A DNA stretch of 64,000 nucleotides from Streptomyces uncialis (GTDB taxonomy: Bacteria; Actinomycetota; Actinomycetes; Streptomycetales; Streptomycetaceae): positions 5,867,501 to 5,931,500 of the forward strand of contig NZ_CP109583.1 in NCBI RefSeq assembly GCF_036250755.1, in the 5' to 3' direction. Positions 48,855 through 57,589 of this stretch are shown piece by piece. A program made the translations under genes and the position numbers. Within the stretch, counting starts at the first letter, position 1. Each line of letters begins with the position of its first letter. The notes beneath the pieces are model-generated. The model made no database searches, had not been told where the DNA came from, and saw only the letters and a program-made list of their open reading frames with translations.

Positions 48855-49205
48855 CAGCCAGCGCCCCCAAAGGGGCGCGGGGAACTGCGCAAACCCACGA
48901 GCGACGGCACAGGAATGAAGTACCCCCCGCCGGACAGACCCAGGAAGCGCAAGTGAAGGCGACCCGCGGGGAACCGCGCAAAAACGAGGACCGCCCCGCA
49001 CTCGAAGAACAACCCGAAGGGGCGCCCCAAAGGGGCGCGGGGAACTGCGCAAAAGACGAGGGCAGCCCCGCACCCGAAGAGCGACAGCAAGAGGCACCCA
49101 CCCAGGGGCGCGGGGAACTGCGCAAACCCACGAGCGACGGCACAGGAACGAAGTACCCCCCGCCGGACAGACCCAGGAAGCGCAAGTGAAGGCGACCCGA
49201 GGGGA
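48855..49205 (-). repeat. Dispersed modular repeat, reverse orientation only
   Basis: Four copies of GGGGCGCGGGGAACTGCGCA-type cores (about 48873, 48968, 49034 and 49108) alternate with AGCGACGGCACAGGAA and CCGGACAGACCCAGGAAGCG spacers. It is the reverse-orientation version of the modules at 33.5 kb and lacks the 136-bp core. It occupies the gap between the GNAT and the membrane-protein gene. A run of about 70 C/A-rich bases (48764-48840) precedes it. Confidence 0.85.
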
Positions 49206-49248
49206 ACAATCCCCCCGCCCCGCTCGTCAGACACCACAGAGGGTGTGG

Positions 49249-49284
49249 CGGGGCCGCTGGTATCCCCCCCCACCAGCGGCCCCG
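49249..49284 (-). terminator. Terminator hairpin near membrane-protein gene
   Basis: CGGGGCCGCTGGT, ten-base loop, ACCAGCGGCCCCG: a perfect 13-bp stem located 93-128 bases past the stop of the minus-strand gene at 49377. A second perfect hairpin, GTGCGCCGGG-CCCG-CCCGGCGCAC, lies at 49305-49328, closer to the stop. The pair would give efficient termination and insulate the gene from the repeat block. Confidence 0.8.
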
Positions 49285-49376
49285 CGCATCCTCGCCCCCC
49301 GATCGTGCGCCGGGCCCGCCCGGCGCACCCCGGCGTCCTGGTCAGACGCCCGTCACCCGCGTACGGGGTGCCCTGG

Positions 49377-50939
49377 TCAGGCGCCCCGCACCCGGGCGAG
49401 CACCTCCCCGCTGCGCGGGTCCCACGCGACGACGACCGCCTCCGGCGGAGCCGTCTGCCGGGGCGACAGCAGCAGCCACCGCACCCCGTAGCGCTTCACG
49501 ATCTCCGCCCGCCGCGTGGGCGAGGAGTTCGGCGCGAGATAGGTGTGCACCGCCGACCACCGGCGGCTCCGCTCGCGTTCCTCCAGCGCGGGATCGGGCC
49601 ACGGCGGCGCCACCAGGTTCAGCCCGTACCCCGGCAGTGACCGGGCAGGCCGGTACCCGTCCGCGAGGATCACCTCGCCGCGCCCGACATGCTGCGTCAC
49701 CCACGCGTACGTGGGCCACCGCGGCGGCTGCTTGAACCCGACCGGGTCCAGCGAGCGGGGCACCACCGCCCCCGCGTGCACCGTGAGGAAGCCGGTCAGC
49801 GCCGCCGCCACGGCCGCCACGCCGAGTGCCCGCCGCCGCCGTGACCAGGGCCGGGGCGTGGCCAGCTCCACCGCGAGGGCGAAGTGCAGCGGGACCAGGG
49901 CCATACCCATCACCCGTCCGTAGGTGTAGTGCCCGGTGAACCAGCCGTACGCGATGACCAGCAGGTCCAGGCCGAACATCAGCACCAGCGGGTCCCGGCC
50001 GCCGTCGCGCCGCCATCTGGCCCACAGCGCGGGCAGCCCCAGCGCCCCGAGCCAGAAGCGCTCACGGGTGTTCCGGTAGAGCCGTGCGTGGATGGCGTCC
50101 ACGCTGGAGTCGCCCGCCAGTGAGAACACCGAGAAATACGGCCACATCGCCGCCACCGCGCACGCCGCGAGCACGGCGAGCAGCCACGGCAGCCCGACCC
50201 CGTACCGGCGCCACGCCGCGCGTGACAGCCACTGCCGCCCGTGCGCGGGGACGACGAACGCCGCGACGCCGACGGCCGCCGCGATCACGGTGATCGGGTG
50301 GACGAGCAGGATCAGCCCGAGCAGCGCGCCCAGTCCCGCGTGCCCCCGCCACCGGGGCGCGGAGTCCCGGATCAGCGACGCCGTCCACGCCCATGCCCAG
50401 AAGGTCAGGCCGATCGCGAACGTGGACGGGTACCCGAGGTTCCCCGTCATCGACATCAGCCCGAGGAACCCGGACCACCAGGTGCCGAGCGTGCCCCACA
50501 GCAGCAGCATCGCGGCCAGCGCGAACACCGGTGCCCACGGCCCGGTCGTGGGGCGGGAGACCGCGCGGGTGAACCGGGCGACACCGGTGAGCAGGACCAG
50601 CAGGTTCACCGGGCCGGAGAGTTTGACGACCTCCCAGCCCGCGAGACCCGTGAGCTTCGCGAACAGCGCCTGCGTCACCGCGTACGGCGTGTAGTAGGGG
50701 CTGCCGTCGCCCGGCAGGTCGGCCATCGGGTGCCGGGGTGACAGCAGATCCGCCGTGAGACGTTCCACCACGGCCGCGTGCTGCCCGAAGTCGCAGCACA
50801 TCGGCACCCGCCAGTACGCGAGGGACATCACCAGCCAGAACAGCCCGCCGAACACCATGAACGGAGTGGGGCGCCGGCGGTGTCCGCGAAGCGCGGTAGC
50901 GCCCCGGGCCCGGGTACGGGTCAGGAGATCGGCGCTCAT
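49377..50939 (-). CDS. Polytopic membrane protein, GT-C-like (paralogue of 34579-36135)
   Basis: A 520-residue protein with about eleven hydrophobic segments. After the first helix comes CCDFGQHAAVVERL, then SPYYTPYAV, LLLWGTLGTWWSGF, YPSTFAIGLTFWAWAW, AMWPYFSVFSL, and a C-terminal YGVRWLLLSPRQ. Each block has a counterpart in the 34579-36135 protein at the same relative position, so the two are paralogues. The GT-C-like topology suggests transfer from a lipid-phosphate sugar. ATG 50939 is chosen because the hydrophobic region starts about 25 residues later. It is divergent from a TagF-like fusion gene. Confidence 0.8.
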   Translation of the reverse strand: MSADLLTRTRARGATALRGHRRRPTPFMVFGGLFWLVMSLAYWRVPMCCDFGQHAAVVERLTADLLSPRHPMADLPGDGSPYYTPYAVTQALFAKLTGLAGWEVVKLSGPVNLLVLLTGVARFTRAVSRPTTGPWAPVFALAAMLLLWGTLGTWWSGFLGLMSMTGNLGYPSTFAIGLTFWAWAWTASLIRDSAPRWRGHAGLGALLGLILLVHPITVIAAAVGVAAFVVPAHGRQWLSRAAWRRYGVGLPWLLAVLAACAVAAMWPYFSVFSLAGDSSVDAIHARLYRNTRERFWLGALGLPALWARWRRDGGRDPLVLMFGLDLLVIAYGWFTGHYTYGRVMGMALVPLHFALAVELATPRPWSRRRRALGVAAVAAALTGFLTVHAGAVVPRSLDPVGFKQPPRWPTYAWVTQHVGRGEVILADGYRPARSLPGYGLNLVAPPWPDPALEERERSRRWSAVHTYLAPNSSPTRRAEIVKRYGVRWLLLSPRQTAPPEAVVVAWDPRSGEVLARVRGA

Positions 50940-51303
50940 CGTGCGCCTCCGTGTCGTGCGGTGTCGATGGTCATGTCGGAGCCCCGCGATCGGTGGTGGT
51001 GCGGCCGGGGCGGGGAATCCCCGCCCCTGGGGGAGGACGTGCCGGACCGCCGGCCGAGCTCCTGCCGGCGCTGGCGGCATGCCGCCGTGCGGCGTTCCGC
51101 GTGGCTGCCGGGCAGGACGGGGCTGGGCGGGAGCTGCACGTGGCGCCGCCTTTCGACGGGAAAGCGTGAGACGCGTGACCTCTCAGCAAAGGGGAGGGTT
51201 CGTCGCCTTTGCCGATTCCCGTCATCGCCCGCGCCGTTGATCACCCCATCGAGTGACGAACGGTCTTCGACAGGCTGGGCCGACCTGACTACCGTCGAGA
51301 GTT
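50940..51303. other. Divergent promoter region of a membrane protein and TagF-like gene
   Basis: It contains a near-perfect palindrome GGGGCGGGGA-A-TCCCCGCCCC (51007-51027). A candidate promoter for the plus-strand gene is TTCGAC (51266-51271), 18 bases, TACCGT (51290-51295). The ATG at 51304 lies eight bases after that -10, so the mRNA may be leaderless, which fits the absence of a ribosome site. No gene is seen in the gap. Confidence 0.55.
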
Positions 51304-53592
51304 ATGCCCCGATTCTCCGTAGTCGTCCCCGTATATCGCATTCAGGGCTACCTACGGGAGTGCCTGGAGTCGGTCCTGGGACAGACCCCTCCCCCCGACG
51401 GCACCCCCGACCCCGCCCCCGTCACCCCCACGCCCGACGCCCCCGCCGCGCCCACCCCCGACCCCTCCACCCCGGGCGACCGCACCCCCGACCGCCCCAC
51501 CCCCAGCCGCCGCGCCCCCAGCCGCCGCGCCCCCCACCACCTCGCCGCCCCCGCCGCGCTCACCGTCGACCGCCCCACCCCCAGCCGTCCCCCCACCCTC
51601 GAACTCATCGTCGTGGACGACGCGTCCCCCGACGCGAGCGCCGCGATCGCCGCCGAGTACGCGGCCCGGGACCCCCGGGTCCGGCTGATCCGACTGGACC
51701 GGCACACCGGCGCGGGCGCGGCCCGCAACGCGGGAGCCGCCCGCGCCCGGGGCGAGTACCTCTTCTTCCTGGACGGTGACGACCTGCTGCTGCCGGGGGC
51801 CCTCACCGCCCTCGACCGGGCCCTCACCCACGCGGGCGACCCCGAGGTCCTGCTGTTCGGACACGACACGATCGACTGGTGGGAGACCGTCCGGCCGGTC
51901 GACGAGGACCTGACCGGCGACCCCCTCGCCCTCGCCCCCGTCGCCTGGAACCGGGTCGTACGACGCGAGTTCTGGCACGCCCACGCGCTGGGGTTCACCG
52001 ACGAGGCCCCCTACGAGGACGTGATCCCCGCCCACCGGGCCGTCCTGCTGGCGGGCGAGCGGGCCACCGTGCTCGACCGGGTCTGTGTGCGCTGGCGCGA
52101 ACGGCGCGGCGGCAGCGTCTCCACCACCCCCGGCCCCGCGCACCTCGCGTTCCTCGCCCGCTACGACACCCTGCTCGGCGGCCTCGCACCGGACGAGCGC
52201 GCCCGGGTCTTCCCGTACCTCACCCCCCGCGCGCTCGCCGTGCTCACCGATCCCGGCCGGATCAGGTCCGCCGACCGCCGGGACTTCTTCCGGGAGACCG
52301 CCCGGCTGCACCGCGCCCACGCGCCCGCCGGACACGTCCCGCGGACCGCGGAGGAACGCGCGGTCGCCGCCGGTTCCTCCCTCGCCTACGACAAGCTGCG
52401 CAAGGCCGGCACCCGGCGCCGACGCCTCGCCGCGGGACTGAACCGCGGACGGGCCGGGCTGCGCGGCAGGCTCATGCGGGCCGCCTACCGCGCCGACCTG
52501 CGCCGCGGACTCGACCCCCGGCTGGCCGTCTACAGCGCCTACTGGAACCGCGGTGTCTCCTGCAATCCCGCCGCCGTGTACGCCAAGGCCCGGGAACTCG
52601 CCCCGCACATCCGTGGGGTGTGGGTGGTCGCCGCCGAGCACCGCCACCATGTCCCGGACGGCGTCGAGTACGTCGTCGAGGGCACCCGCCGCTACTGGCG
52701 GACCATGGCCCGCGCCACCTACCTCGTCAGCAACTCCGGCTTCCCCGGCGGATTCACCAAACGCCCCGGCCAGACCTACCTCCAGACCCACCACGGCACC
52801 CCGCTCAAGAGGATGGGCCTCGATCAGCGCCGCTATCCCGCCGGGACGCACGGCATCAGCTTCAGCGCGGTCCTCGCCCACGCCGACCAGTGGGACCTCA
52901 GCCTCTCGGCCAACCCCCACTCCACCGAGGTCTGGGAACGCGGCTACCCCTCCACCGCGTACCGCGCCCTGGAACTGGGCTACCCCCGCAACGACGTCTA
53001 CTTCCGCACCGGACCCGACGAGGTCGGACGGCTGCGTGCCGCGCTCGGCGTCCCGCCCGGCCGCACGGCCCTGCTCTACGCGCCCACCCACCGGGACCAC
53101 CAGCCCGGCTTCCTGCCCCGGCTCGACCTGGAACGCTTCGTCCGCGCGCTGGGCCCCCGGTACGTGGTGCTGGTCCGCGCCCACTACCGCTGCGGACCCG
53201 GCGCGGAGGTCCCCCGGCACCCCCGCGTCCTCGACGTGACCGCCCACCACCGGGTCGAGGAACTGTGCCTCGCCGCCGACGCGCTGATCACCGACTACTC
53301 GTCACTGATGTTCGACTACGCATGCCTGGACCGCCCGATCATCACCTACGCCCCCGACTGGCAGGCGTACCGGCTGGCCCGCGGCACCTACTTCGACCTG
53401 CTGTCCGGCCGCCCCGGCGACACCCCGGGTGCCGTCGCCACCGTGGAGGACGAACTGATCGAACTGTTCCGCTCGGGCCGCTGGGACACCCCCGCGACGG
53501 ACCGCCTCCGCGCGGCGTTCCGCACCCGCTTCTGTCCCTACGACGACGGCCACGCGGCGGAACGGGTGGTCCGTGAACTCATGCTGACCTGA
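51304..53592 (+). CDS. GT2 / CDP-glycerol glycerophosphotransferase fusion with proline-rich insertion
   Basis: A 762-residue bifunctional-looking enzyme. The N-terminal GT2 domain starts RFSVVVPVYRIQGYLRECLESVLGQ in part, but a 70-residue Pro/Thr/Arg-rich insert (about residues 29-98) separates it from LELIVVDDASPD. The catalytic FLDGDDLLLP (DGDD at 157-160) is intact. The C-terminal half (about 403-760) is a glycerophosphotransferase domain with LQTHHGTPLKRMGLDQ, LLYAPTHRDH and LITDYSSLMFDY. It is a paralogue of 36243-38462, and the architecture is that reported for polydiglycosylphosphate-type synthases in Streptomyces (from memory). ATG 51304; a leaderless start is likely. Confidence 0.9.
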   Translation: MPRFSVVVPVYRIQGYLRECLESVLGQTPPPDGTPDPAPVTPTPDAPAAPTPDPSTPGDRTPDRPTPSRRAPSRRAPHHLAAPAALTVDRPTPSRPPTLELIVVDDASPDASAAIAAEYAARDPRVRLIRLDRHTGAGAARNAGAARARGEYLFFLDGDDLLLPGALTALDRALTHAGDPEVLLFGHDTIDWWETVRPVDEDLTGDPLALAPVAWNRVVRREFWHAHALGFTDEAPYEDVIPAHRAVLLAGERATVLDRVCVRWRERRGGSVSTTPGPAHLAFLARYDTLLGGLAPDERARVFPYLTPRALAVLTDPGRIRSADRRDFFRETARLHRAHAPAGHVPRTAEERAVAAGSSLAYDKLRKAGTRRRRLAAGLNRGRAGLRGRLMRAAYRADLRRGLDPRLAVYSAYWNRGVSCNPAAVYAKARELAPHIRGVWVVAAEHRHHVPDGVEYVVEGTRRYWRTMARATYLVSNSGFPGGFTKRPGQTYLQTHHGTPLKRMGLDQRRYPAGTHGISFSAVLAHADQWDLSLSANPHSTEVWERGYPSTAYRALELGYPRNDVYFRTGPDEVGRLRAALGVPPGRTALLYAPTHRDHQPGFLPRLDLERFVRALGPRYVVLVRAHYRCGPGAEVPRHPRVLDVTAHHRVEELCLAADALITDYSSLMFDYACLDRPIITYAPDWQAYRLARGTYFDLLSGRPGDTPGAVATVEDELIELFRSGRWDTPATDRLRAAFRTRFCPYDDGHAAERVVRELMLT

Positions 53593-53737
53593 GACGGGGC
53601 CCGGCGAGCGGCACCCCGCCCACCGGACCCCGCACCCCCTCACCGGACCCCCGAACCCGCTCACCGGAGGACCGCACCGGCCCCCCGCACCGGATCGGAC
53701 CACCGGGACACCACGAGCGGCTGTGCTCCACGAGCGG

Positions 53738-54655
53738 CTACTTCACCGCGCCCGCCATCACCCCCGAGACGAACTGCCGCTGGAACGCGAAGAACACGGC
53801 CAGCGGGATCACCATCGAGATGAACGCCCCGGGCGCCAGCACATCGATGTTGTTGCCGAACTGGCGGACCTGGGTCTGGAGCGCCACGGTGATCGGCTGG
53901 TTCGCCGCGTCCGTGAAGATCAGGGCCACCAGCATGTCGTTCCAGACCCACAGGAACTGGAAGATCCCGAGGCTCGCGACCGCGGGACCGCCGAGCGGCA
54001 GCACCACCCGCAGGAACAGCCGCAGCTCACCCGCGCCGTCCAGCCGCGCGGCCTCCAGCAGCTCCCGGGGGATCTCCGCGAAGAAGTTCCGCAGCAGGAA
54101 CACCGCGAACGGCAGCCCGAAGCCGACATGGAACAGCACCACGCCCAGGATCGACCCGAACAGCCCGAGATCCCCGAACAGCCGGGCGATCGGCAGCAGC
54201 GCCACCTGCACCGGCACCACCAGCAGCCCCACGACCCCGAGGAACCACCAGTCCCGCCCGGGGAACTCCAGCCATGCGAAGGCGTACCCGGCGAGCGCGC
54301 CGATCACCACCACCAGCACCGTCGTGGGTACGGCGATGAGGACCGTGTTCCACAGCGAGTCGGTGATCGCGGGGTTGTCCAGCAGCTTGCTGTAGTTGCC
54401 GAACGTCAGCTGCGCGGGTTCCGTGAGGACGGTCCACCAGCCGCTGTCCGCGAGATCGCGGGGGGTGCGCAGCGACGACAGGAGCAGTCCGAACGTGGGG
54501 ACCAGCCAGAACACCCCCACGACGACCAGCAGCACCCGTACCAGCCCACCGCTGACCACACCCGCCAGCCGTGCCCCGAGCGAGGGTTTCGCCGGGGCCG
54601 TCCCCCCGGTCTTCGCCGTGGCCGCCGGGGCGGCCGTTCCACCGTGCGCGGTCAT
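53738..54655 (-). CDS. Carbohydrate ABC transporter permease (MalG-like)
   Basis: A 305-residue inner-membrane permease with six hydrophobic segments. The cytoplasmic EAA loop reads ELLEAARLDGAGELRLFLRV, placing it in the sugar-uptake (MalG) group. The N-terminal 30 residues are Ala/Gly/Thr-rich. ATG 54655 overlaps the upstream permease by four bases. It is the last gene of the binding protein-permease-permease operon. No ATPase gene is present; in Streptomyces such importers commonly use the shared ATPase MsiK. The sugar is not identifiable. Confidence 0.93.
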   Translation of the reverse strand: MTAHGGTAAPAATAKTGGTAPAKPSLGARLAGVVSGGLVRVLLVVVGVFWLVPTFGLLLSSLRTPRDLADSGWWTVLTEPAQLTFGNYSKLLDNPAITDSLWNTVLIAVPTTVLVVVIGALAGYAFAWLEFPGRDWWFLGVVGLLVVPVQVALLPIARLFGDLGLFGSILGVVLFHVGFGLPFAVFLLRNFFAEIPRELLEAARLDGAGELRLFLRVVLPLGGPAVASLGIFQFLWVWNDMLVALIFTDAANQPITVALQTQVRQFGNNIDVLAPGAFISMVIPLAVFFAFQRQFVSGVMAGAVK

Positions 54656-56004
54656 CGCCGTGCCTCCCGCCGCAGCCGCCGGATGTTGAACAGCATCACC
54701 GGGATCACGAGCAGCAGCAGCAGCACCGAGATCGCGCTCGCTACCCCTGGTCTGCCGTCGCTGAACGCCGACCGGTAGAGCTGGAGCGCCAGCACGTTCG
54801 CGTCGTCCTGCGACGAGCCGGGGGCGATGATGTACACCAGGTCGAAGATCTTCAGGACGTTGATCATCAGCGTCACCAGGACGACCGCGAGCACGGGCGC
54901 CAGCAGCGGCACGGTGATCCTGCGGAACACCTGCCACTCGTTCGCCCCGTCGACCCGGGCCGCCTCCATCAGCTCCCGGGGCACACTCGCGAGCCCCGCC
55001 GCGATCAGCACCATCGCGAAGCCCGCCCACATCCAGATGTACGACACGATCACCGCCGGGGTCACCAGCCCCGGCCCGAGCCAGTCCACCCCGTTGTACG
55101 CCTCCCGGAAGTTGGCCTCCGGCAGCCGCAGCAGCGCCCCGTCCGCCTTGTCCGACAGGGTGAACGTCCCGTCGGCGGCGGCGGTCGTCCGTTCGACGAC
55201 CGTCCCGTCCCGCACGGCCTCGATCCGCATCCCCGGATATCCGAGCTCCGCGCTGTCGACCCCGCCGAGGGTGCCCACGCCCTTGCCCCGGGTGAAGTCC
55301 TGCCAGGTCGTGCCCGTCACCTTCCCCGGATCGGCGGACGCGGCCTTCGCGGCCTTCGCCCCGTCCGGCATCAGGTCCGGCGCCACCCCGACCAGCGGCA
55401 GTACGACCGGCTCACCTACGCGCACCGGATCCTTGGTGACGAACGCCCCGCCGCCCGCCGCGCGCAGCGGCGAATCACGGCCCGGGTGGGCCTTCGGGAA
55501 CGCCGACGACTCGGCGAACGTGTCGTGCACCCCCACCCACACCGCGTTGGCGACACCCCGGTCCGGGTCCTGGTCGTAGACCAGCCGGAAGATGATGCCC
55601 GCCGCCAGCATCGAGATCGCCATCGGCATGAAGACGACCAGCTTGAACGCCGTGCCCCAGCTGACCCGTTCGGTCAGCACCGCGAAGATCAGCCCGAGGG
55701 CCGTCGCCAGGGTCGGCGCGAGGACGATCCAGATCACGTTGTTGCGGAACGCGGTCCTGATGCCGTCGTCCGTGAAGAGTTCCCGGTAGTTGTCGATCCC
55801 GGCGAAACCGCCGCCGGTGTCGCTGACGAAACTGCGGATCAGCGAGTACCCGATCGGGTAGACCACGAGTGCGCCGAGCAGCATCACGGCGGGCAGCAGG
55901 AACAGCACCACCACCGCCTTGCGGGTACCCGTCACACTCTTGCGCCGTGGGGACCTGGGGGACACCGGGCCGCTGCCGGTGCCCCCCGCCGTTGCCGACG
56001 TCAT
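54652..56004 (-). CDS. Carbohydrate ABC transporter permease (MalF-like) with large periplasmic-side insert
   Basis: A 450-residue permease. Hydrophobic segments lie at about 30-52, 86-108, 122-142, 312-340, 365-390 and 425-443. The EAA loop is ELMEAARVDGANEWQVF. Between the third and fourth segments lies an extracytoplasmic insert of about 140 residues (160-300). It contains VGEPVVLPLVGVAPDLMP and a beta-strand-like stretch (MRIEAVRDGTVVERTTAAAD) resembling small carboxypeptidase-regulatory-like folds. MalF proteins can carry such loops, but this one is unrelated by eye. It overlaps the next gene by ATGA and starts seven bases after the binding protein stop. Confidence 0.92.
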   Translation of the reverse strand: MTSATAGGTGSGPVSPRSPRRKSVTGTRKAVVVLFLLPAVMLLGALVVYPIGYSLIRSFVSDTGGGFAGIDNYRELFTDDGIRTAFRNNVIWIVLAPTLATALGLIFAVLTERVSWGTAFKLVVFMPMAISMLAAGIIFRLVYDQDPDRGVANAVWVGVHDTFAESSAFPKAHPGRDSPLRAAGGGAFVTKDPVRVGEPVVLPLVGVAPDLMPDGAKAAKAASADPGKVTGTTWQDFTRGKGVGTLGGVDSAELGYPGMRIEAVRDGTVVERTTAAADGTFTLSDKADGALLRLPEANFREAYNGVDWLGPGLVTPAVIVSYIWMWAGFAMVLIAAGLASVPRELMEAARVDGANEWQVFRRITVPLLAPVLAVVLVTLMINVLKIFDLVYIIAPGSSQDDANVLALQLYRSAFSDGRPGVASAISVLLLLLVIPVMLFNIRRLRREARR

Positions 56005-56011
56005 CGCCGGA

Positions 56012-57433
56012 TCAGTCCTTGTACGCCTTGGCCGCGGCGGCCTCCAGCTTCTGCTGGGCCCCCGCCACGTCCTTCGGATCCTTCAGGAAGTCCTGGAGCA
56101 CCTTCCACTCGCCCTTGCCGGGGGTGCCGCCGAACGCCTGCGGAGCCTGGTCCGACATATCGAAGCGGAAGTCGTCGCCCGCGCCGACCAGCGCCTTCGC
56201 GATGTCCCGCTGGACGTCGTTCGGGTACGACGCGAGATCCAGGCTCTTGTTCGGCGAGAGATAGCCGCCGAGCTTCGCCCAGACCGCCGCCGCGTCCGGC
56301 GACGCGAGGAAGGTGAGCAGTGCCTGGCCCGCCTTCGACTCCTTCAGCAGCACCGCCGCGTCACCGCCGCTGACCACGGGCGCCTCGCCGCCCACCGCGG
56401 GGAACGGGAACACCTTCGCGTCCGTGCCGATCTTCGCGTTCGCCTGGGCGACATTGATCCCGACGAAGTCCCCCTCGAAGACCATGCCCGCCTCCGGCTG
56501 GTCGCCGCCGGTGAACGTCTGCTCCACCGAGCGCGGGAACTCCGTCTGGAGCGCGCCGTCCGCGCCGCCCGCCAGATAGTCGTCCTTGCCGAAGAGCTCC
56601 CCGAGGGTGGTCAGGGCCTTCTTCACGGACGGGTCCGTCCACTTGATCTCGTGCTTGGCGAGCTGGTCGTACTTCTCCGGCCCGGCCTGCGACAGATAGA
56701 CGTTCTCGAACCAGTCGGTGAGCACCCAGCCGTCGGCGCCGCCGACCGACATCGGGGTCACCCCCGAGTCGTACACCGTCCGCGCCGTCGCCATGAACTC
56801 GTCCCAGGTCTTCGGCTCCTTCGCCCCCGCGTTCTCGAAGACGGTCGTGTTGTACCAGACCAGCGACTTGTTGGCGGCCTTGAAGTACACGCCGTACTGC
56901 TCGCCGTCCACCTTCCCCAGGTCCTGCCAGCCCCGGGCGAAGTTCTTCGTCAACTGCTCCTTCGCGTCCGCGCCGACCGGCTTGGCCCACTTGTTGTCGA
57001 CGGCCTGCTTCACGGCGCCGACCTGCGGGAGCATCGCCACGTCCGGCGGGGCGCCGCCCGCGATCTTCGAACCGAGGAAGTTGATGATCGGGTCCTGTGC
57101 GGGGACGAACGTGACCTTCGCGCCCGTCCGCTTCTCGAACTCGGCGAGCACCTTCTTGAAGTTCTCCTGCTCCGGTCCCGTCCATACGGCGGCGACCTCC
57201 AGCTTCTGCCCGTCCAGCTTGGGCAGTTGGAGTCCGGAGCCGCTGGGCGCGGTGGCGGTGCCCGTCGCGTTGTTCGCCCCGTCGCCGTCGCTGTCGCCGC
57301 CGTCGTCACCGCAGGCCGCCAGGCTCAGGGCGAGGGCGGTGGTGACCGCGAGGGCCCTGACCGGATGCCGGTGCCGGCGGCTCGTGGTCCTGCTGGTTCC
57401 GTTCGGATTTCCGTGCGGGTTGGTGGTGCGCAT
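56012..57433 (-). CDS. ABC transporter extracellular solute-binding lipoprotein
   Basis: A 473-residue sugar-binding lipoprotein (family 1 solute-binding proteins). A basic N-terminus and hydrophobic stretch lead to the lipobox SLAAC (Cys 41), then an Asp/Gly/Thr-rich linker. The mature domain includes VWTGPEQENFKKVLAEFEKR, the hinge-like WYNTTVFENAGAKEPKTWDEF and TFLASPDAAAVWAKLGGYLSP. It captures the substrate outside the membrane for the two permeases downstream. It is the first gene of the operon. ATG 57433 is the only start giving a normal signal peptide. Confidence 0.95.
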   Translation of the reverse strand: MRTTNPHGNPNGTSRTTSRRHRHPVRALAVTTALALSLAACGDDGGDSDGDGANNATGTATAPSGSGLQLPKLDGQKLEVAAVWTGPEQENFKKVLAEFEKRTGAKVTFVPAQDPIINFLGSKIAGGAPPDVAMLPQVGAVKQAVDNKWAKPVGADAKEQLTKNFARGWQDLGKVDGEQYGVYFKAANKSLVWYNTTVFENAGAKEPKTWDEFMATARTVYDSGVTPMSVGGADGWVLTDWFENVYLSQAGPEKYDQLAKHEIKWTDPSVKKALTTLGELFGKDDYLAGGADGALQTEFPRSVEQTFTGGDQPEAGMVFEGDFVGINVAQANAKIGTDAKVFPFPAVGGEAPVVSGGDAAVLLKESKAGQALLTFLASPDAAAVWAKLGGYLSPNKSLDLASYPNDVQRDIAKALVGAGDDFRFDMSDQAPQAFGGTPGKGEWKVLQDFLKDPKDVAGAQQKLEAAAAKAYKD

Positions 57434-57462
57434 CGCTGCCCCGTCCTCTTGACGCGTCTGGC

Positions 57463-57476
57463 TCGCGTGCTTGCGA
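57463..57476. promoter_or_regulatory. Possible LacI-type operator upstream of sugar transporter
   Basis: TCGCGTGCTTGCGA, an imperfect palindrome (outer TCGC/GCGA arms), 30 bases before the binding-protein start. LacI-family repressors of sugar operons bind palindromes of this general type, with a central CpG. No regulator gene is adjacent, so this is weak evidence. Confidence 0.3.
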
Positions 57477-57589
57477 ACGCTGGTCCGTGGGACCTGGTGT
57501 ACGCCCGTGGGGTTCGGCCCGACAAGGGAACCGCCCCGCCCAACTACCCGATCGTGTCACCCTCGTGACTTCCCGCCCCCGCCCCTGGG

